Notes: generated from the letters alone by a model not told the origin. Counted from the first letter of the stretch, positions 11,726-26,029 are shown. The stretch: 64,000 bases of DNA from Epiperipatus broadwayi (GCA_028023455.1 JAQFVV010012435.1:3412001-3476000); one strand, 5' to 3'. Numbers and translations: made by a program.

Positions 11726-12427
11726 TTGTCATTCTGCAATAAAAAAATGAAAAAAGTTACACCGACAGATCGTCCTCCACCCTCTTCCAGTTCATGGATA
11801 GCATCCCTAATACAACAACTACAACTTTATAACCCGATAACATCCTTTAACCTTAACCAAAAAATCACCTTATGGGAAGCATACAATATAATCAACTATA
11901 ATCAACAATCCATTAAAACCAGCCTAAAAATAACCAACCAAAGACTCATTACACACTTCAAAAGATGGAGTCTGGAACCCAAATTCCTTGACTTCATCAT
12001 TAAAATAAATCTTAATGCGCTACCCACGAATTGGTTTCTTTATCACCGAAGAGGTTTTACCAGCATTGACCCTATATGTGGTCTGTGTGCTCATGAAGAT
12101 GAAACCATAGACCATATTATACACCGGTGCCCAAGACTTAAAACTCTAAAAGATATAATTATAATCAATTCCAACATAAGACCTGATATGATTTTCTCAC
12201 TCGAAAATGCCATTCATAATGGGTTTTTTTCAATAATAAGGCTTTCTACCTTTGTCCTTTATTCCATATGGATAGTGAGATGCAAAAGTCTCATGGAATT
12301 ACCCCCGCCACAAATCATACCATTGTTCTATCAAACGCTCAAAAAAATCAAGAAACGTGACCAGCTCCTTGCCTCCAGTAAAGTCTTTGCTGACACCTGG
12401 TCTTTAATTGCTCTTTCCTTTTCCTGA
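11726..12427 (+). pseudogene. C-terminal part of a LINE reverse transcriptase protein with zinc-binding domain (5'-truncated)
   Basis: This is an open frame of 233 codons; the first ATG is at 11747 (codon 8), and a real start is unlikely because the protein is only a C-terminal piece. Near the middle is a CX2CX8HX4C finger: C118, C121, H130 and C135 (CGLCAHEDETIDHIIHRC). This matches the zf-RVT type domain found after the reverse transcriptase of several non-LTR retrotransposon clades. About 95 residues follow, ending in a Lys-rich region and TGA at 12425-12427. No RT catalytic motifs lie upstream, so this is a typical 5'-truncated insertion. The frame is unbroken, which suggests it is younger than most repeats here. 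It is unrelated to the RTE-like family at 41958-45257, which has no such finger. The clade cannot be assigned without a database search. Confidence 0.8.
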
Positions 12428-12705
12428 TTATCAATTCCCAACTACCCAGCATTATAGAATAATCATTTATAAAAGAAAATATTCATGTTTATATTAAAAA
12501 TGCTAATACCATTAAACAAGTTCTTTGAATCTCTTCACTATACCTAACCACATAAGAGTATAACATTGTGCTCTCATAACATAATCTAGCCAGATGACAT
12601 ATAGAACATTATATAATCATATTATTGTACAATTTATTCATTTATTTATCCTTTATTAGTATGTAATCACTATTTATTGTTAATAAAATTTTTATTGAAA
12701 TGAAA
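11726..12705 (+). mobile_element. 5'-truncated LINE insertion (coding tail plus 3'UTR)
   Basis: It consists of the coding tail described at 11726-12427 plus about 280 bases of 3' sequence ending near a polyadenylation-like AATAAA at 12682-12687 and TTTTTATTGAAATG. The exact 5' and 3' boundaries and any target duplication are not clear. Confidence 0.5.
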
Positions 12706-15700
12706 GATAACTCTTCTCAATATTTATAATAAGACAAAACTTAAGTTAATTTTATAAAATTTATTATATTAATAGTAATTATAACAACAACAATTAATTT
12801 TAGTCAACTTATAATGTCTCCACCTTCCCCAATAACATCATTTTATTTTACAAATTTAAATTTAAATTCTTAAGGAATTTGCATATATTATTTCAATTGA
12901 TATTCATGTAACTTTTCATAATATGTAATTTGTATAATTTAATTGCTTATTTATTAGATTATCCAATGTATTTATAAAATATGTCTTTCTAATTTTTCCT
13001 TTAAAAAAAAACCACTTTGGATTTGCAAAATAATCATATAATCAAGACACAAACTTCATTGCAACTCATTGTTTGATTAGCAAAATACATCTTGTTTCAT
13101 TTTATTTATATCATGTGCATGTGAATACAAGTTGTAAAAATTCTGATTTTATATTGTTTAATGAAAATGAAAAATACTAATAAAACTTCTCATTTTCATT
13201 TAATCCAGACTAATTTTAAATATTCCATAATTAAAATAGGTTTATTTATATCATTTTATTTAATAAGAAGGGAAAAATAGTTTTTTTTTTAAACAAGATT
13301 TTATATATCTATTTATTTAATAATGATTTTTAAATTCTTTAAGTTAGAAATTTTGTTTGTTTATTTGTTTATTCAGCTAAAGTCATGTAACTGATTTTTA
13401 ACATGCTTCCATCAAACAATTTTTTTCAAATATTGTATATGTATTGGATGTAGATGACAATGCAGTATGGAAATGCAATATTTCAAGATTGTCTAACTAT
13501 TTGTCCAGTCTAACAATGTTGGCAAACAAAATTTCACACCACTCTGATGTCACTTCAGTATGTTTTCAATGATAGATAATAAATGATTGTATATTTTTTA
13601 GAGTATGCTTTCATTGAATTTCATGACTAATTCACTAATAACATTTATTGTTAATTAAAAGTGAAAGAAATGATAACATCTTACCTCTACTTGATTGTCT
13701 AATGTGTTCAGGAGAGACAAATCATTCGTTTATTTACTTTAAAAAATCGATTATATAATGTTAATGGATGTGTAATTTTCTTGATAGGTTATAAGAAGTT
13801 TTACAGCTGTTGTGTTGGAAAAAAAAAAAAAAACATTGTTTTTTATTCATTTTAACATAAGAATTACTGGGAGAAGATTTAGTGAAAATTGAATTGATGA
13901 ATTATAGGACCATATTTATGAATGAAAATATGAAGTTTAATGATATGAATAGAAGAATAAGGAAGGAGTGAATTGACACCTAGACATAAAAGATCATTTT
14001 AAAATTACACGTATAACAAACAAAAAAAAAGAATAAATGATAAGTGAAAGTTAACATTTTTAAACTTAATTTTCAAATATTTTTTATTAATTAATTACAT
14101 TATTTATTATTATTCAATCGCTATTAGTCTTGTATTACGTTACATGTAATTGAGTTATAGTAGGCTAAATTTTAATTTCAAAATAGCAAATCCTATTTAA
14201 AATCACAATATTTACAGAATCTTAACATTCAATATTCATTATTTTGGTTTTATTATTTTATAATTAAATATTATATGTTTAAAATTAAGTTTTAAGTATA
14301 GTCTCCTTAGTGATAATTAAAAAGATTTAAACTTGACTTTCCTTCATCAATAAAAATACATCTGTATAGAAAAATTGATACTTTAATTAAATAATGGGTA
14401 GAAAATATATTTCCTTTTTTTTCGCCTATTCTCTTCCACTCCTTTGCTCAGTATGTTTGACTCTTTGTTGCTTATTATTTCTTACCAAATATGTATCTTT
14501 TAAATAATCTGCAAACATATTAATGCATAAAGAAGCTGTAAAGAAAACGATAGTACTTACAATGCTTAGTAATATATCTGAGATTAGCTAAATATCTGTG
14601 AATTAATATTAGAGAATTAGCTGAATGTAATGTGGGCCAGTTACTTAAAATGAATAGCAGTTCTGTTACTATATTCAGCTTTGCTTAATCTGTATTAGGA
14701 CTCAGAACAACATAGTAAAAAAACACTACCAATATATTATAAACTCTCTTCTTTGCATATATATATATGCCACAAAAATTTATTTTTGTAAAGTTTAATC
14801 TTTCTTTGTATATACAAGAGATGCTAACTTACTCAAGAAAGCATTTACCATATACATATTTAAACCATAAATACTCTGTTATTCTAATTATGGTATGTTT
14901 TATGGTATCAGCAACACTCTTTTAAAAGAATAAAATAAAGATCATAAATATTTTTTTTCTATTTGCGGCGCAAAAAAAAAAAAAAAACATTTTAAATGTC
15001 AGACCCATAATAAAGTGACTTTAAATTCAAAGCACAGTTTGTCTGCTTGTAGCAAATAGATGAAGAAAACAGAAGATTTATGTGAAATGAAAAAAAAAAA
15101 AAGAAGTAAATCTTCACATTTTTTGATACTGTATAAATAATTCCATGGTGAATAAAAAGAAATAATCTAAGAATATTTTATGATGGAAAATGCTAAAAAT
15201 AGTATAAAATGGTTACAAAATTGGATTATTTAATTAACAATGATGTTACGTTTATCGTTTTAAAAGTAGAAAATATTTGAATCATTAAAATATTACACAC
15301 TTAATTTTAAATATATTCCTAAAGTAAAAGAGGGTCAAACTCATTTCAGACATCGTTCATTTTTCAAATAATTTAAATTCACGAAGGCTGCACTATACGT
15401 ATTTACATTGTTATTCATTCTATTTTTCAAACTTGACAAATTTGTTAAATATTTATTTAGAGAAACATCAAATTAATAACAAAATTATAAAATCAATTTC
15501 TTTGTTTCACTATCGATAAACTATAATTAAGGTAAAGAAAAATATACAGCTAATAAATAATCAAAAGGAAATATAAAGAAATAATTCAAATCGCATCTTT
15601 TTTGAAGTTTTCTCCCTTCTATTGCTTTATTTTTTTGTTGTTGACCTTGAAAGAAGCACTTTCTGCCTAAAAATAATATTGTCTATATAAATTTAAATAA

Positions 15701-16327
15701 GCAAACTTTAAAAAATTAATTCCTGCCAAAACATTTTCTACATCAACCAACAATATAGCAAAATCGGGTTGTAATTAGCACATTTGGACCCAATACGTGA
15801 ATACAACAGTGGCAGTGACCAACAAAAAAAAAGCTAATTGAAAGCTATTTTTACACTCTAAGTCGTTGCAGATTATTAAAAATACATGTCAGGGGTCGCA
15901 CGTAGCACATGAACCACCAATTGAACACTCACATTAATCCATGTATATTATTAAAATAATTATATAATTTAAGATAAAATGAAATGAAAACCAAAAGAAA
16001 GAAAATAATAGTATATTTGTTTAGTGGAACAATATCACATCAATCCAAGTGTTTAATTAACCAGCAACCGTTATATCATGTTATAGAACATAAATTACTG
16101 TTTACATTTTTTTGTTGCTTATCAAAGCTTATAACACTAAATGGCATTTTCTGGTTAATCGTTGGTGTAATATGTGTTTGTAATAAATGCCAGTTATCAT
16201 TATGCACTGGTTTATTCTGACCATTTGCTTTAAAAAAAGTGGTTTATAAAGTTAGTAAAAGCATTAGAAATTAATATTTTGTTAATTGAAATGAGAAAGT
16301 TAATGACTTTATTTTCAGTTTATTTAA
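12706..16327. other. AT-rich intergenic DNA, no gene seen
   Basis: Several poly(A) tracts occur (13821-13834, about 14971-14987, 15090-15102). A 78-codon frame at 15984-16220 has no recognisable domain and the composition of the background, so I do not call it. Nothing else is supported. Confidence 0.5.
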
Positions 16328-17915
16328 ATCATCATCATCATTTTCAAACATTATCAATACCCTGCAGGAAGAAAGTCTTTTCCAGTTTATTCCAGTTACT
16401 TCAATACTAGCTTTCCTTTTTTTGCAATATACCAATAAGCTTCTTTATTTCAACTATTCATCTTACATGTGGCTTCTTCCTAGGATTTGTGCAATCTCTT
16501 GGAATCCAATTAAAAACAGCAACTGACTATCGATTATTATCTCTTTTACAAAATATTCACCTCAGCTCCCTTTCAGTTTCTAAATTCTTTCAACAATGTG
16601 ATTAACATCTGTTTGTTATTCAATTTTCAATGTCTTCTTGTTATTTCTAAAATATATTTTCATATTTTGTTAAGTGGTCTGACATCTCTACGTCATTTTT
16701 CTGTGAAATGTCCAAGTCTCAGATCTATAAGTAAAAACTAGTAACATACATTTATTAAATAATCATTTTCCCAAATACATAGATATATTTCCTTTTAACA
16801 TTAAGTTATACCTATCAAAAATACCCCCCCTCCCACAGTTTAATTCTATGATTAATTTCAGTCATTATGGTTCCATCTGTGTTGATAATTTGACCAAGAT
16901 TTATAAGTGTTAGCTAATATTCTGACTCATGACTATCACTCTCTATTTTTTTTTCTAAGAATATCCATCAAACATTTCTTTAGCCTTTTTAGCATTTAAC
17001 TTTAATGAACTAGTTGAGATTCAATCTTATCTTTATAGGATTGAGCATTTATCATTCTATACCGATGGATATATGGATTAATAAGATATATTCAATAGCA
17101 AAAATCAGGTCAATAGGTGATGATGATCTGTAAATTCAATTGCTTTCATGGTACACCTGGCTATAAGACTCTTACATCATTCCCTGAAGCTCTTAATCAT
17201 AATTTGAAAAATGACAACATAATCTGAAAAATCCATATGACTTAATTAATCTTCATTTTCTCTTACTCTCTTAGCTTCCCATTTTAATCCACAAAATACT
17301 CTTGTAAAATTGCTGCAATAAGATTTAAAGAGTATATAATTACCCTGTTGAACAACTTTCTAAATGTTACTCTTAGGATCATTCTGTAATTTAATTATCG
17401 CTACTGCATTTTGATAAATATTCTTCAGAATATGACAATATCCTGAGTCTATATTTTGATGATTCAATGCTTCAGTCACTAAAGAAATGCTTATAGAAAC
17501 AAATGCTTTCTCTTAATCTGCAATCCAAATGTAATGGCTACTCATATTCAATAAAATGATTTATAAATTTCTCTCAATAATTAGTTATGATGCCTGTGCT
17601 AAAACTAATTTTAAATTCACATTGCTTTTTTGGTTGATTAAAATCCAAGGGTTTTTTGGATGTGTTGTAATCATCTTGATAAACATTTTGTATAAAACAG
17701 ACAGAGGATAAATCTTTCTAATATCTTTTTTATTAACTTTCTTAAAACTAATATTATTATTATATTCTCTCACTTCATCATTTAGATATTAGGTATATTA
17801 CTTTGCAAACAATTTTTTTTATTTCCTCAGCTGCTTCTTTTAAAAACCCATAACTTCCTAGAGCTTTTCACTACTTCATAAATTTGAATATCACTCCTAT
17901 TGTTATAATTTCTCA
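16328..17915 (-). mobile_element. Decayed RTE-like retrotransposon copy (RT half)
   Basis: On the minus strand this is collinear with about 41961-43500 of the long element, from the (TGA)n-like tail through the RT domain to just before the APGNDG motif region. It begins with ATCATCATCATC at the 3' end and is similar throughout, but it carries many stops and small indels. The 5' half (endonuclease and leader) is missing. It is much older than the long copy. Confidence 0.85.
17585..17773 (-). pseudogene. Surviving RT block of the decayed RTE-like copy
   Basis: A 62-codon stretch without stops encodes the region around the second RT block: DIRKIYPLSVLYKMFIKMIT corresponds to DIRNYRPISLLSVLYKVFTKIIT in the long copy (residues 103-125 of its RT frame). 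The NYRPIS core has changed to KIYPLS. It is a fragment of a dead gene, not an independent one. Confidence 0.8.
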
Positions 17916-17954
17916 GTTGCAATCCATTTATAAACTTAGATGATCAGAAGAAAA

Positions 17955-18015
17955 GTGATCCATTTGGTAAAATGGTGGATTTACAATTAAAAGTTCTATG
18001 ATTAATTTTCAACTG
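17955..18015 (+). repeat. Possible tRNA-like relic
   Basis: TTTGGTAAAATGGTGGATTT followed about 25 bases later by TGATTAATTTTC resembles the D-arm/A-box and T-arm/B-box order of a decayed tRNA-derived SINE head. Matches to both boxes are imperfect and there is no stable cloverleaf. Low confidence. Confidence 0.22.
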
Positions 18016-18324
18016 ATCAAAACAAATTAAACAGAACTTGGATGAGTTTACGTGTTCAATTGTTCACTAGGGTGTTTCAAGATCACATGATTTTTTTCAA
18101 GCAATTAGCCATATACACTTTGCTATTTTATTTTTTAAGTTAAAGTTTTGTATTATATAACAAAGCATTTGGAACACATTAACCAATTGATAATTGTTTT
18201 TAGTGATTTATTAGACTAGAGATTATTCAGTTAATGAATAATATTCCTATAGTGTACTTTTATTACACTACTCTCACACAAGGTAAGGAGTGGTTTCTAT
18301 CTTCTTTTAATACCCTTGTGGAGG

Positions 18325-18445
18325 GGTGTAATCATAAACATATGATAAAAGATATGTGAGAAAGAGAAATGATCCTCGATGCACATTTCATGCTCAACGA
18401 GCACTCATCAATTGGCCCAGATCACAATATCTAATACATATATTT
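18325..18445 (+). repeat. Partial copy of dispersed repeat family A
   Basis: Shares GTGAGAAAGAGAAATGATC, CATTTCATGCTCAACGAGCA and CTCATCAATTGGCCCAGATC with the other family A copies, in the same order and orientation as 7502-7635. Confidence 0.65.
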
Positions 18446-18654
18446 GGCATTGTTCATTATATATGGGTAGTCAATTGCTACAATTAAATTGATAAATGTC
18501 AAAGTTATTGTCCTCACAACTTTGATACAAACCACTTAATAGAAGTATATTAATAACTTTTATTAATCATTTGAATTGAAATATTTAAATAAACTTAAAA
18601 TCATAATTATTGCTAAGGCAAATTTACTTGACTCAATTTCTTTTCTTCCAAAAT

Positions 18655-18735
18655 GTAAGCTTGTGGTTAAGACCTGTAGAGGTCCCTACTATCGTATTTT
18701 TACGTGCACATTTTTGTGGTTACAGCCTTAGTAAA
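18655..18735 (-). repeat. Dispersed repeat with GGGACCT hairpin, copy 2
   Basis: The minus strand repeats the core and flanks of 11263-11345, including GTAGGGACCTCTACAGGTCT and AACCACAAGCTTA. It has the same predicted 7-pair hairpin. Confidence 0.65.
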
Positions 18736-21700
18736 TATTATTGACTCAATTAACAAAAATTATGTAACACTGTAAATTTTCTTAACCTTCAATAACTATT
18801 TTGAATTTAATAATGAAGCTTCAAAAGTTCATTCTTTATATAGAATTGTTATTCCTGGCAGAATCATAATGATACAAATAAAAATCTTTTCAAAAAATAC
18901 ATGGACAGTTAATGTCTCTCCTAATTCTTTAGACAAGGATGACTCTAATATGGAAATTCATTTAATGTGTATGATAATTCATCTTAATTGTTCGTAGCTG
19001 CAGTTTTGAGTAAAGCACAAGTCACATGATTAATTTTTCAATTAATTTTACAAATTCTATCATTTTTAACTACAACCGAAGTGATTAAATTTGTTCTGCT
19101 TTTTTTATATATTTGATTTTGAAAACATTTTTTTATTTTCCATAGATGTTTTAATGTTGTTCAATCTCTGTTTTGAAAAAAATTAATAAATTCATTCATT
19201 TATTATCTGCCTTATTTTTAACTTTATATCTATACAAATCTGATATTGTATATTATTCCCTTCTTAATTAATTAATCTAAGAGTTTACTAAAAATACATT
19301 TTAAAAATCTTCACAACAATGTGGTTTTCCTTTTCTTCCAAGTTAAAATTATTTATATATGTAGTTTAAATAATATAATATCATTTCAAATTCTTTTGAT
19401 TTTTTCCTTACAGAAATCTTTTACGTATTATTTTTTTATACATAATAGATTATCACCCCTTACATTTCTTCTGGATTAATAAACAAAAATAGTTTAAATT
19501 ATGACATATATATATATATTGTGACCTTATCTATAGGTCATAATAAGGTAGAATGGTCAATTGCTAAAAAAATTTAAATTTTAAGATATGTTTGTATGAT
19601 ATATAAATAATAGTAGGATAATTAGATTTTATAGTATAATTTAAAGTTGAAAATACCTGGTATATAAAAGTGTAATGGATTATTTAAAAGGAACAGTTAA
19701 ATAAAGATTAAAGATATCCTTGCTTATGGTTGTAAAAGCTGGCCATATAAAATAACACAGCTATAAATAGTTAAAAGTATATTAATAATTCGAGTATAAT
19801 ATTTTAAAACTAATAAATTAAATAAAAACGATATGTAATATTATAATTATATTTAATAGTCAAAATTAATCTAATATATTTTAAAAATAAACTTTAGGAT
19901 GGTGAGAATTATATTTGGTTCTACATTTTTAAATTATTTTCCAAATTTTTATAAAATATATCAGTTTTGGTAATTTAGACCGAGACTTAAATTAAAAAAT
20001 CATCTGTTAAAGTTAGTAATCATGTGACTGTATATTATATACCTTCACACACACGCTTGTTAGAATAATAATAAAGTTTGTGAATTATGAAACTAAATAT
20101 AATTGCTATCGATCCGTAAAGTAAAAGTTGAAATATTAAATATTGTTTTAATAATTATTTTAAAGTTTAAATGATTTTGATAAAATTATAATTGAATTAA
20201 AAATACTATTCTAAGTAATATTTAAGACATGACATCATAAATTCTTTATTTTAAAGAGGTTTAATCTATTATAAAACTAAAATGTGTAAATTTGTTCGCG
20301 CTAAAAGTCATTAACCAATCAAAGGAGGTAATTTAGCAGATGGAAAATAGGAATTAGACGAAGCGGGAGAAAGTAATGTGTAAGTGAAGGAGGAAGTAAC
20401 ATATTTTTTAGCTGAATAAGACCGTAAGCTAGAAAAGTGATATAATTTTAAAATTTTGTATTTATTTTAAAAGTTTTTTTTTTAACATATAATATTTTGA
20501 CTGCCTTTACATGAAGGGCTAATTTTTAAAAGTTTTCTTGCCAGTGATTTTATTCAAGTTTAGCCAAAACCTTGCAATAAAAATGGAAGTACTAAAGGAA
20601 AAAATACCTAAAAATATTGCTAAAGGAAAAATATTTGTAAAGTGTCTAGATACAGCTTTATTTATGCTCAACCAAAAACTTATTATTGTAACTCAGAGGA
20701 ATATAATTAGGATGCTATACGAAAACTTAAAAGAGAAGTTATTTGCCGTCAGGAAAAAATTATGACGCACAAATTTATAAGGCTACTCTAAATTTTTTTT
20801 TTTATTCTTCTCTATGAAAAAAAAAAATTAAGATGCTGTATATTATAAAGAATTATGTAAAAGTTATAATGAGGAAAAAAATGTTTGTCCTTTTTAAAGG
20901 AAACATTACAAAGTATATAGTTACCAGAACTTTACAAGAAAGGAAAATTTACCGAATAATAATATGAAAGAGTCATTATTTTTTTTTATGAAAAAAAGAA
21001 CAGAAAAACTTTCTCTAAGAGAAATTGGAAAATATAAATCTAATATACTTAATAAAATGGATCCATGAAGACAGAAAAAATTTACTGAATATTTAAATAA
21101 AAGTACCTAGAAGATGCATCGTAAAAGTCGCGCGGGAAAATATTAGCAGAAAATATTAGAAGAGAATATGTAGACGTTTTTTCTTTACGGGATTAACTAA
21201 TATCATAATTAATAATTGTATTAAATATTATGAAAAACCAAGGATTGTCGTCTATGAATATTTATTAAACAGAGCAATAATTGTTTTGCCTTAAAATAGA
21301 ACATTAAGTGACTGAAGAAGAAATAATAAACATTTTTTTTTAGCTTTAATATGAACGGTTTTCAAGAAAGTTTGATAAAGAAGTACAGTAAATATAGTTT
21401 AAATATTTTTTACTGGGTTATTTTAGAATATAAAATGTTATGTGAGATTAGGGAAAACATATAAACATAAATTTAGTAATATTAAAATTCAAATATAATA
21501 ACTTGATAAAATTATAGAAATATTGTTTAAAATAAAGTGTATGGATGTGAATATTATATCTACAAGGATCAATGGGATGGTGAAGCCTACGGAACGCGAT
21601 CGAGAAGATAAAGATCATTTGGTAATTTTGATATTTATTTATAATGCATAATGTATTTTTTTTAGATCATCTATTGATTAAGAATGAAGTGTGAAAGTTT

Positions 21701-24107
21701 AAATTATATGTACACATTTTATACATTTTTAACATATAATGAGATAGGAGTAATTCGGAATATGCATGCAATAATTTATTTAAAGTATATTAATAATATA
21801 ATTTAACAGAGCAATTGTGTGATTCTTTTGAACTTTCATGTGATAAAGTATTCAGATACTTTAAAATAGTTTGTATATGATTAAATATACGAGGAAAGTA
21901 GTAAAAGATTTTCTTATAGAACAGTGGAATAGTTTTTAAAATAAATGAATTTTATTATTGTTAGTAATGCAGATATGTATTTGTCGATGTACAGTATAGA
22001 AAAATCTTGAGAAATAAGATCGGATAGTGACTTGGAAGTACTAGGGGAGAGGAAACCAAGATGATGTTTTTTTTTAAGAAATAGGAAAAATAAAGGATTT
22101 GGATCATATTTAGTTTTGTGTGATTTCAGTATAGTTAACTAAGCCCTATGACTGAACACATATAGTTTGGACAGTGTTTTGCCTATTTTAAACTTTTGAT
22201 GTTATAATAAAGCTGAAGAAATAGCTTTAGCATCGTCCCTATAATAGAGGTTGGTAGACAGGTAAAGGTCACTCCTCTATAGTGTCTTTTAATTCACTGT
22301 GCCATGATTGTCAAGGTTTATGACTAGTAATATTCTAGTTATATTTTGATCCTATGCATCTATCTTCGCTATCCTTATTTTGTGAATCTGCATCGGTCAG
22401 AAAGATATTTTCAGAGAAATAATGAATAAAATAGAACTGAAGATGAGTTATCGTTTATGTAAGAATAGTTTATTTGCTGGAATGTATAGAATTGTGTAAC
22501 TTTATAATTGAAAGTCCAAAATATCATAGAGAGAAAAAGAATCATATAATACATTGTAAAATTAATTCAGAAATGAATATAAGATTTTGAAAAGAAATCT
22601 AAACTAAGTATTTTAAAAGTGATAATAAAGTTTGAATGAATTTTTTTTTATAATATTTTTTTTTTAGAAAATAAGTATTGCATATTTATTAAGAAAATAG
22701 TTCAATAAGGTATAATAAACATATACTTGTGCATGGTATATTAATAGTTGTAATTATATCATCCGAAGTAAGGCTTGAATGAGAATATTAGGATAATGAA
22801 CAATAAAAAAAAAACCTAATACCGAATGTAGAACAATGTTTTGACTTTGTAAGATTCCATACAACCAATATAAAACTAGAATTTTATTGTTTTGTAGAAT
22901 TTTTACTACGAATGTAAATTTTGTAAAAAATATAATTTTAATAATATTAGGGATGCAAAGTGTTTGTGATAAGCATATAAGAAATGCATTTTGTAACAAG
23001 CTAACCATAATAATAAATCAAATAATAATACTGTATTTTCTTAAGCATTTTAAAGATAAGATTTAACTAGGAAAAATAAATAGTATTTTGATTTCAATTT
23101 TATAAACTAGTAAACTAAGTTGAGATAGGAGAGTAAGGGATATCCAATGTACATAATGTAAAAATATTGTTAATTTATTTATGTTGTTAATAAACTTTGT
23201 TTTAAATTTGTTTTAAAGTTTTGTGTCCGCGTTGTTACTTCTCCACATGGATGCATGAAATCACGATACATTTATAATTGAAACAGACATATAGATTTTG
23301 CACAAAAGGTAAACATAAAAGTGTTATAAGAATTTTGAGAATTTATTGGTATGTTAAAATTAAAAGATCATAATTTTATATTATTTATTGGTCATAAGTC
23401 GGTTGCCACAATATTACATTAAATTATATGCTAATGTTGCCACACTATTCTGTTGTCAGATTATTAAAATACTACCACGTACATATTTATTTATTTTCTG
23501 AACCTGAGATTTTATTTTATTTTACTTCATTTTATTTAATAGAGCTAGATTCTTGTTATAAAGAAGATTAAGATATGATTATTATTTTAATCGTAGTGCA
23601 TAGAGCTTAGAAAGTCGTAAGAATACTATGAGTTAATTATTTGGTATAGTAAAAAGGGGGAATAGTGTTCTTATGCCATTGAGGTAGTATCGTGTGGATA
23701 ATGTCTCAATGTAGTCTATCTCGTTCCCCGTATTGTCACTCCATGTCTCATGAAAATAGTAAATATTTGTTAATTCATTTTAAAATTGAACCGTATTTAT
23801 ATTTTAAAATTAGAACTAGTAATCATTTTAATTAATGCTGAATATTTCATTTATTTATTTGTTAACTGAGCTAGAACCGTAATATTCGTAATAAACAATA
23901 TATTTTGGGGTGAGAACGCGCGGGGGGAGGTTAGAATATATATATATATATATATATTGTGTATAATATAGTCTCTGGAAATATCTCGTGCTGAATTTTA
24001 TAACAAATGCTAGTTTCATTATATGTAACTTCAAAAAGACAAAACATATCCATGGCATAGTGGAGATTGCATAATCTTTTGCAATATTTGTGATCTTTCA
24101 TTTTATT
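18736..24107. other. Long AT-rich block without a recognised gene
   Basis: Read in all frames, nothing reaches a supportable gene. A 75-codon frame at 20538-20765 (non-ATG start, Lys-rich) is not recognised. Bases 20290-22470 are purine-rich on plus with a few GC-richer islands (20300-20400, 21120-21140, 21580-21600, 22230-22330), which may be remnants of an old element. A minus-strand TAGCTCAGTTA lies at 23863-23873 and a (TA)n run at 23936-23957. Confidence 0.45.
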
Positions 24108-24225
24108 GCATATGTTCAAGATATATCATGTACACCTTTCTTATTAAACACTTTATCAATACTGATATTAAAAGTATTGATAAAGTGTTTAAGAAAGATG
24201 TAAATGGTATGATATGTTAAAGTAA
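24108..24225. repeat. Imperfect inverted repeat
   Basis: ATTAAACACTTTATCAATACT on the left is mirrored by AGTATTGATAAAGTGTTTAA on the right around an 8-10 base loop near 24163-24172. The arms extend outward with mismatches to about 24120 and 24220. It is probably a small MITE-like relic. Confidence 0.55.
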
Positions 24226-25590
24226 AAATCAATACATAGGAAAAGAAGAAGTAGAAAATCATATGTTCAAGATATTATATTAATAGTTTATATCAATAAC
24301 TTGATATATACATAATATACGTGTTAGTATTAGTACGAGTATCATATTGACAAGGGTAAAAAAAATAAAATTACCGAAAAAGGCTATTATATATATAATT
24401 TTTCTGTTGATTTATTTACAAGTTATTATTATTATATAATAAAGATTTATATTATATTTCAATGAAATGATAGTATTGTGGGAGTTATATAACTTCTCAC
24501 AAGATTACATATATATTATTATATATCTATTTGACTTCATAACTTTTTGAAAAAAATTCAATCTACAGTCTTTATATTAGTTGGTATTTTAGTTCATATT
24601 ATGATCATTCACCATTATTAAATCAATTTTGTATGTATTCAAAATTTCAAAATTTTTTTAGACTCTTCTTCAATCTTGAAATAAATGTATAATCTTCAAC
24701 TATCATTGACTTAACGTGAATGTTTCATAGATTGTTTTCATCCATTTATGACATATCATCAGCCTCTTCTGTAGCTATTGTGGATCTAAATTTTCTTTTT
24801 ATCCATGGCTTTTATATCTCTATTATTTATATTTCTAGTTTTGGCATTTATGTTGTACTGAACTGTAACATCTTCATCTTTATTTTCATTATTTGTATGT
24901 ACTATATTAATTTTATATTTATTATTGCATTTCATATCATTTTCTCTTTTACAGATGTAATGATTGGTAAAATGGCTTAGATGTGCTGCACAATGCACTT
25001 TGTAAATTATCATCAACATTATTTGTCTTATGAAAAGTAAAGATGGGTTTTAACTTCAAGATTCAATATCATTTCATCTACAGATTTCTGTTTTACTTCA
25101 TTTATTAAATATTTTTCCTTGATTACATGTGGCCTCATGCATAGATGCACTTAGAAGTTACTCATTGTAGTATTATTAAATTTTTTTATCTCTTTTTAGC
25201 ATTTGTCACTCAAGTATCATTTTATCCAAAGTTAACTACCATTTTTATGATAATACTATATCTGTTGCTTTCTTGTTTTTGACATTTTGCATAAGTAGCT
25301 TCAATATTTTTGATTTATCTTCTTTCCAGATATAAATGTTTACTTCTCTTATTTTTTAACTTTTAATTGACTCCAGTGATTTTATTTATAACAGATTACC
25401 AATATTTTAGATTTTCAAAGTTTTACATTATTACAATAATATTACAAAATTTGTCTTGACAATAAATAAAGCTGCATGGATATGAATATGCTGAGACTGC
25501 AATGGATCTACAATTTATGCTACATTATGACCTTGTGTATATCATACACCATCTACAATAGTTAATGTTTTATATAATAAACTTTGACTA
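24226..25590. other. AT-rich DNA with coding-like composition on minus
   Basis: The minus strand of 24786-25400 gives long Lys/Asn/Glu-rich stretches interrupted by stops, for example a 77-codon frame at 24786-25019. This could be a decayed gene or transposon, or an effect of T-rich composition on plus. A near-palindrome, TTGTGGGAGTTATATAACTTC, lies near 24476-24500. No family was recognised. Confidence 0.35.
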
Positions 25591-25851
25591 TTAAACCAGT
25601 AAACATCACATGATCACCATTCTTTATGCTTACACAAGTTATTTAAGCAGTGGCAAAACTCTCCATACAGTAGCACCACTCAGTATAAATCCAGGTAATC
25701 AATGGATGCATGAAGGTTTGTGCATAATATCTCTATCTAGTCTATACTCATCCAATATACTATGGCTTGCACAAAGTGATGCTATTGTATGGAGAATTTT
25801 GCATCTGTGTAAACATAAAAAATGGTGATCATATGACTTTTAGTGGTTTAA
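25591..25851. mobile_element. MITE of family B, full length with inverted ends
   Basis: The terminal inverted repeats are TTAAACCAGTAAACATCACA at 25591 and its diverged complement ending at 25851. Similarity continues inward through TGATCACCATT and the CTCTCCATACAGTAG block (mirrored as CTATTGTATGGAGAATTTTG). The element is bracketed by TA, as in TA-target DNA transposons. It has no coding frame. Relatives lie at 26030, 46735, 56619 and 61178. Confidence 0.75.
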
Positions 25852-26029
25852 TACAAATCGTGCCCAATTAGGGTTATGGTGACTGTGATTATTAAAAAAC
25901 CAATGATACCAAAAATTATGGATGCTAACTGAGTTCAGATCTATAGAAATATATAAGCTAATGAGCTTGAATTGAAAACATTATTGTGTTTTCATTTTGG
26001 ACTCAAAGCTTTATAGTTAGCTAATAAGG

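Noticed and set aside
15984-16220. 78-codon plus frame with several cysteines
   Set aside because: Background composition, no domain, no splice or promoter support.
20538-20765. 75-codon Lys-rich plus frame
   Set aside because: Non-ATG start, no motif, and A-rich composition on plus makes such frames likely.
23680-23689. TGAGGTAGTA, identical to the first ten bases of let-7
   Set aside because: The surrounding sequence does not form a let-7-type precursor: the opposite arm gives only about eight weak pairs, and a different hairpin (CATTGAG/CTCAATG) is favoured. One ten-base match in 64 kb is not enough.
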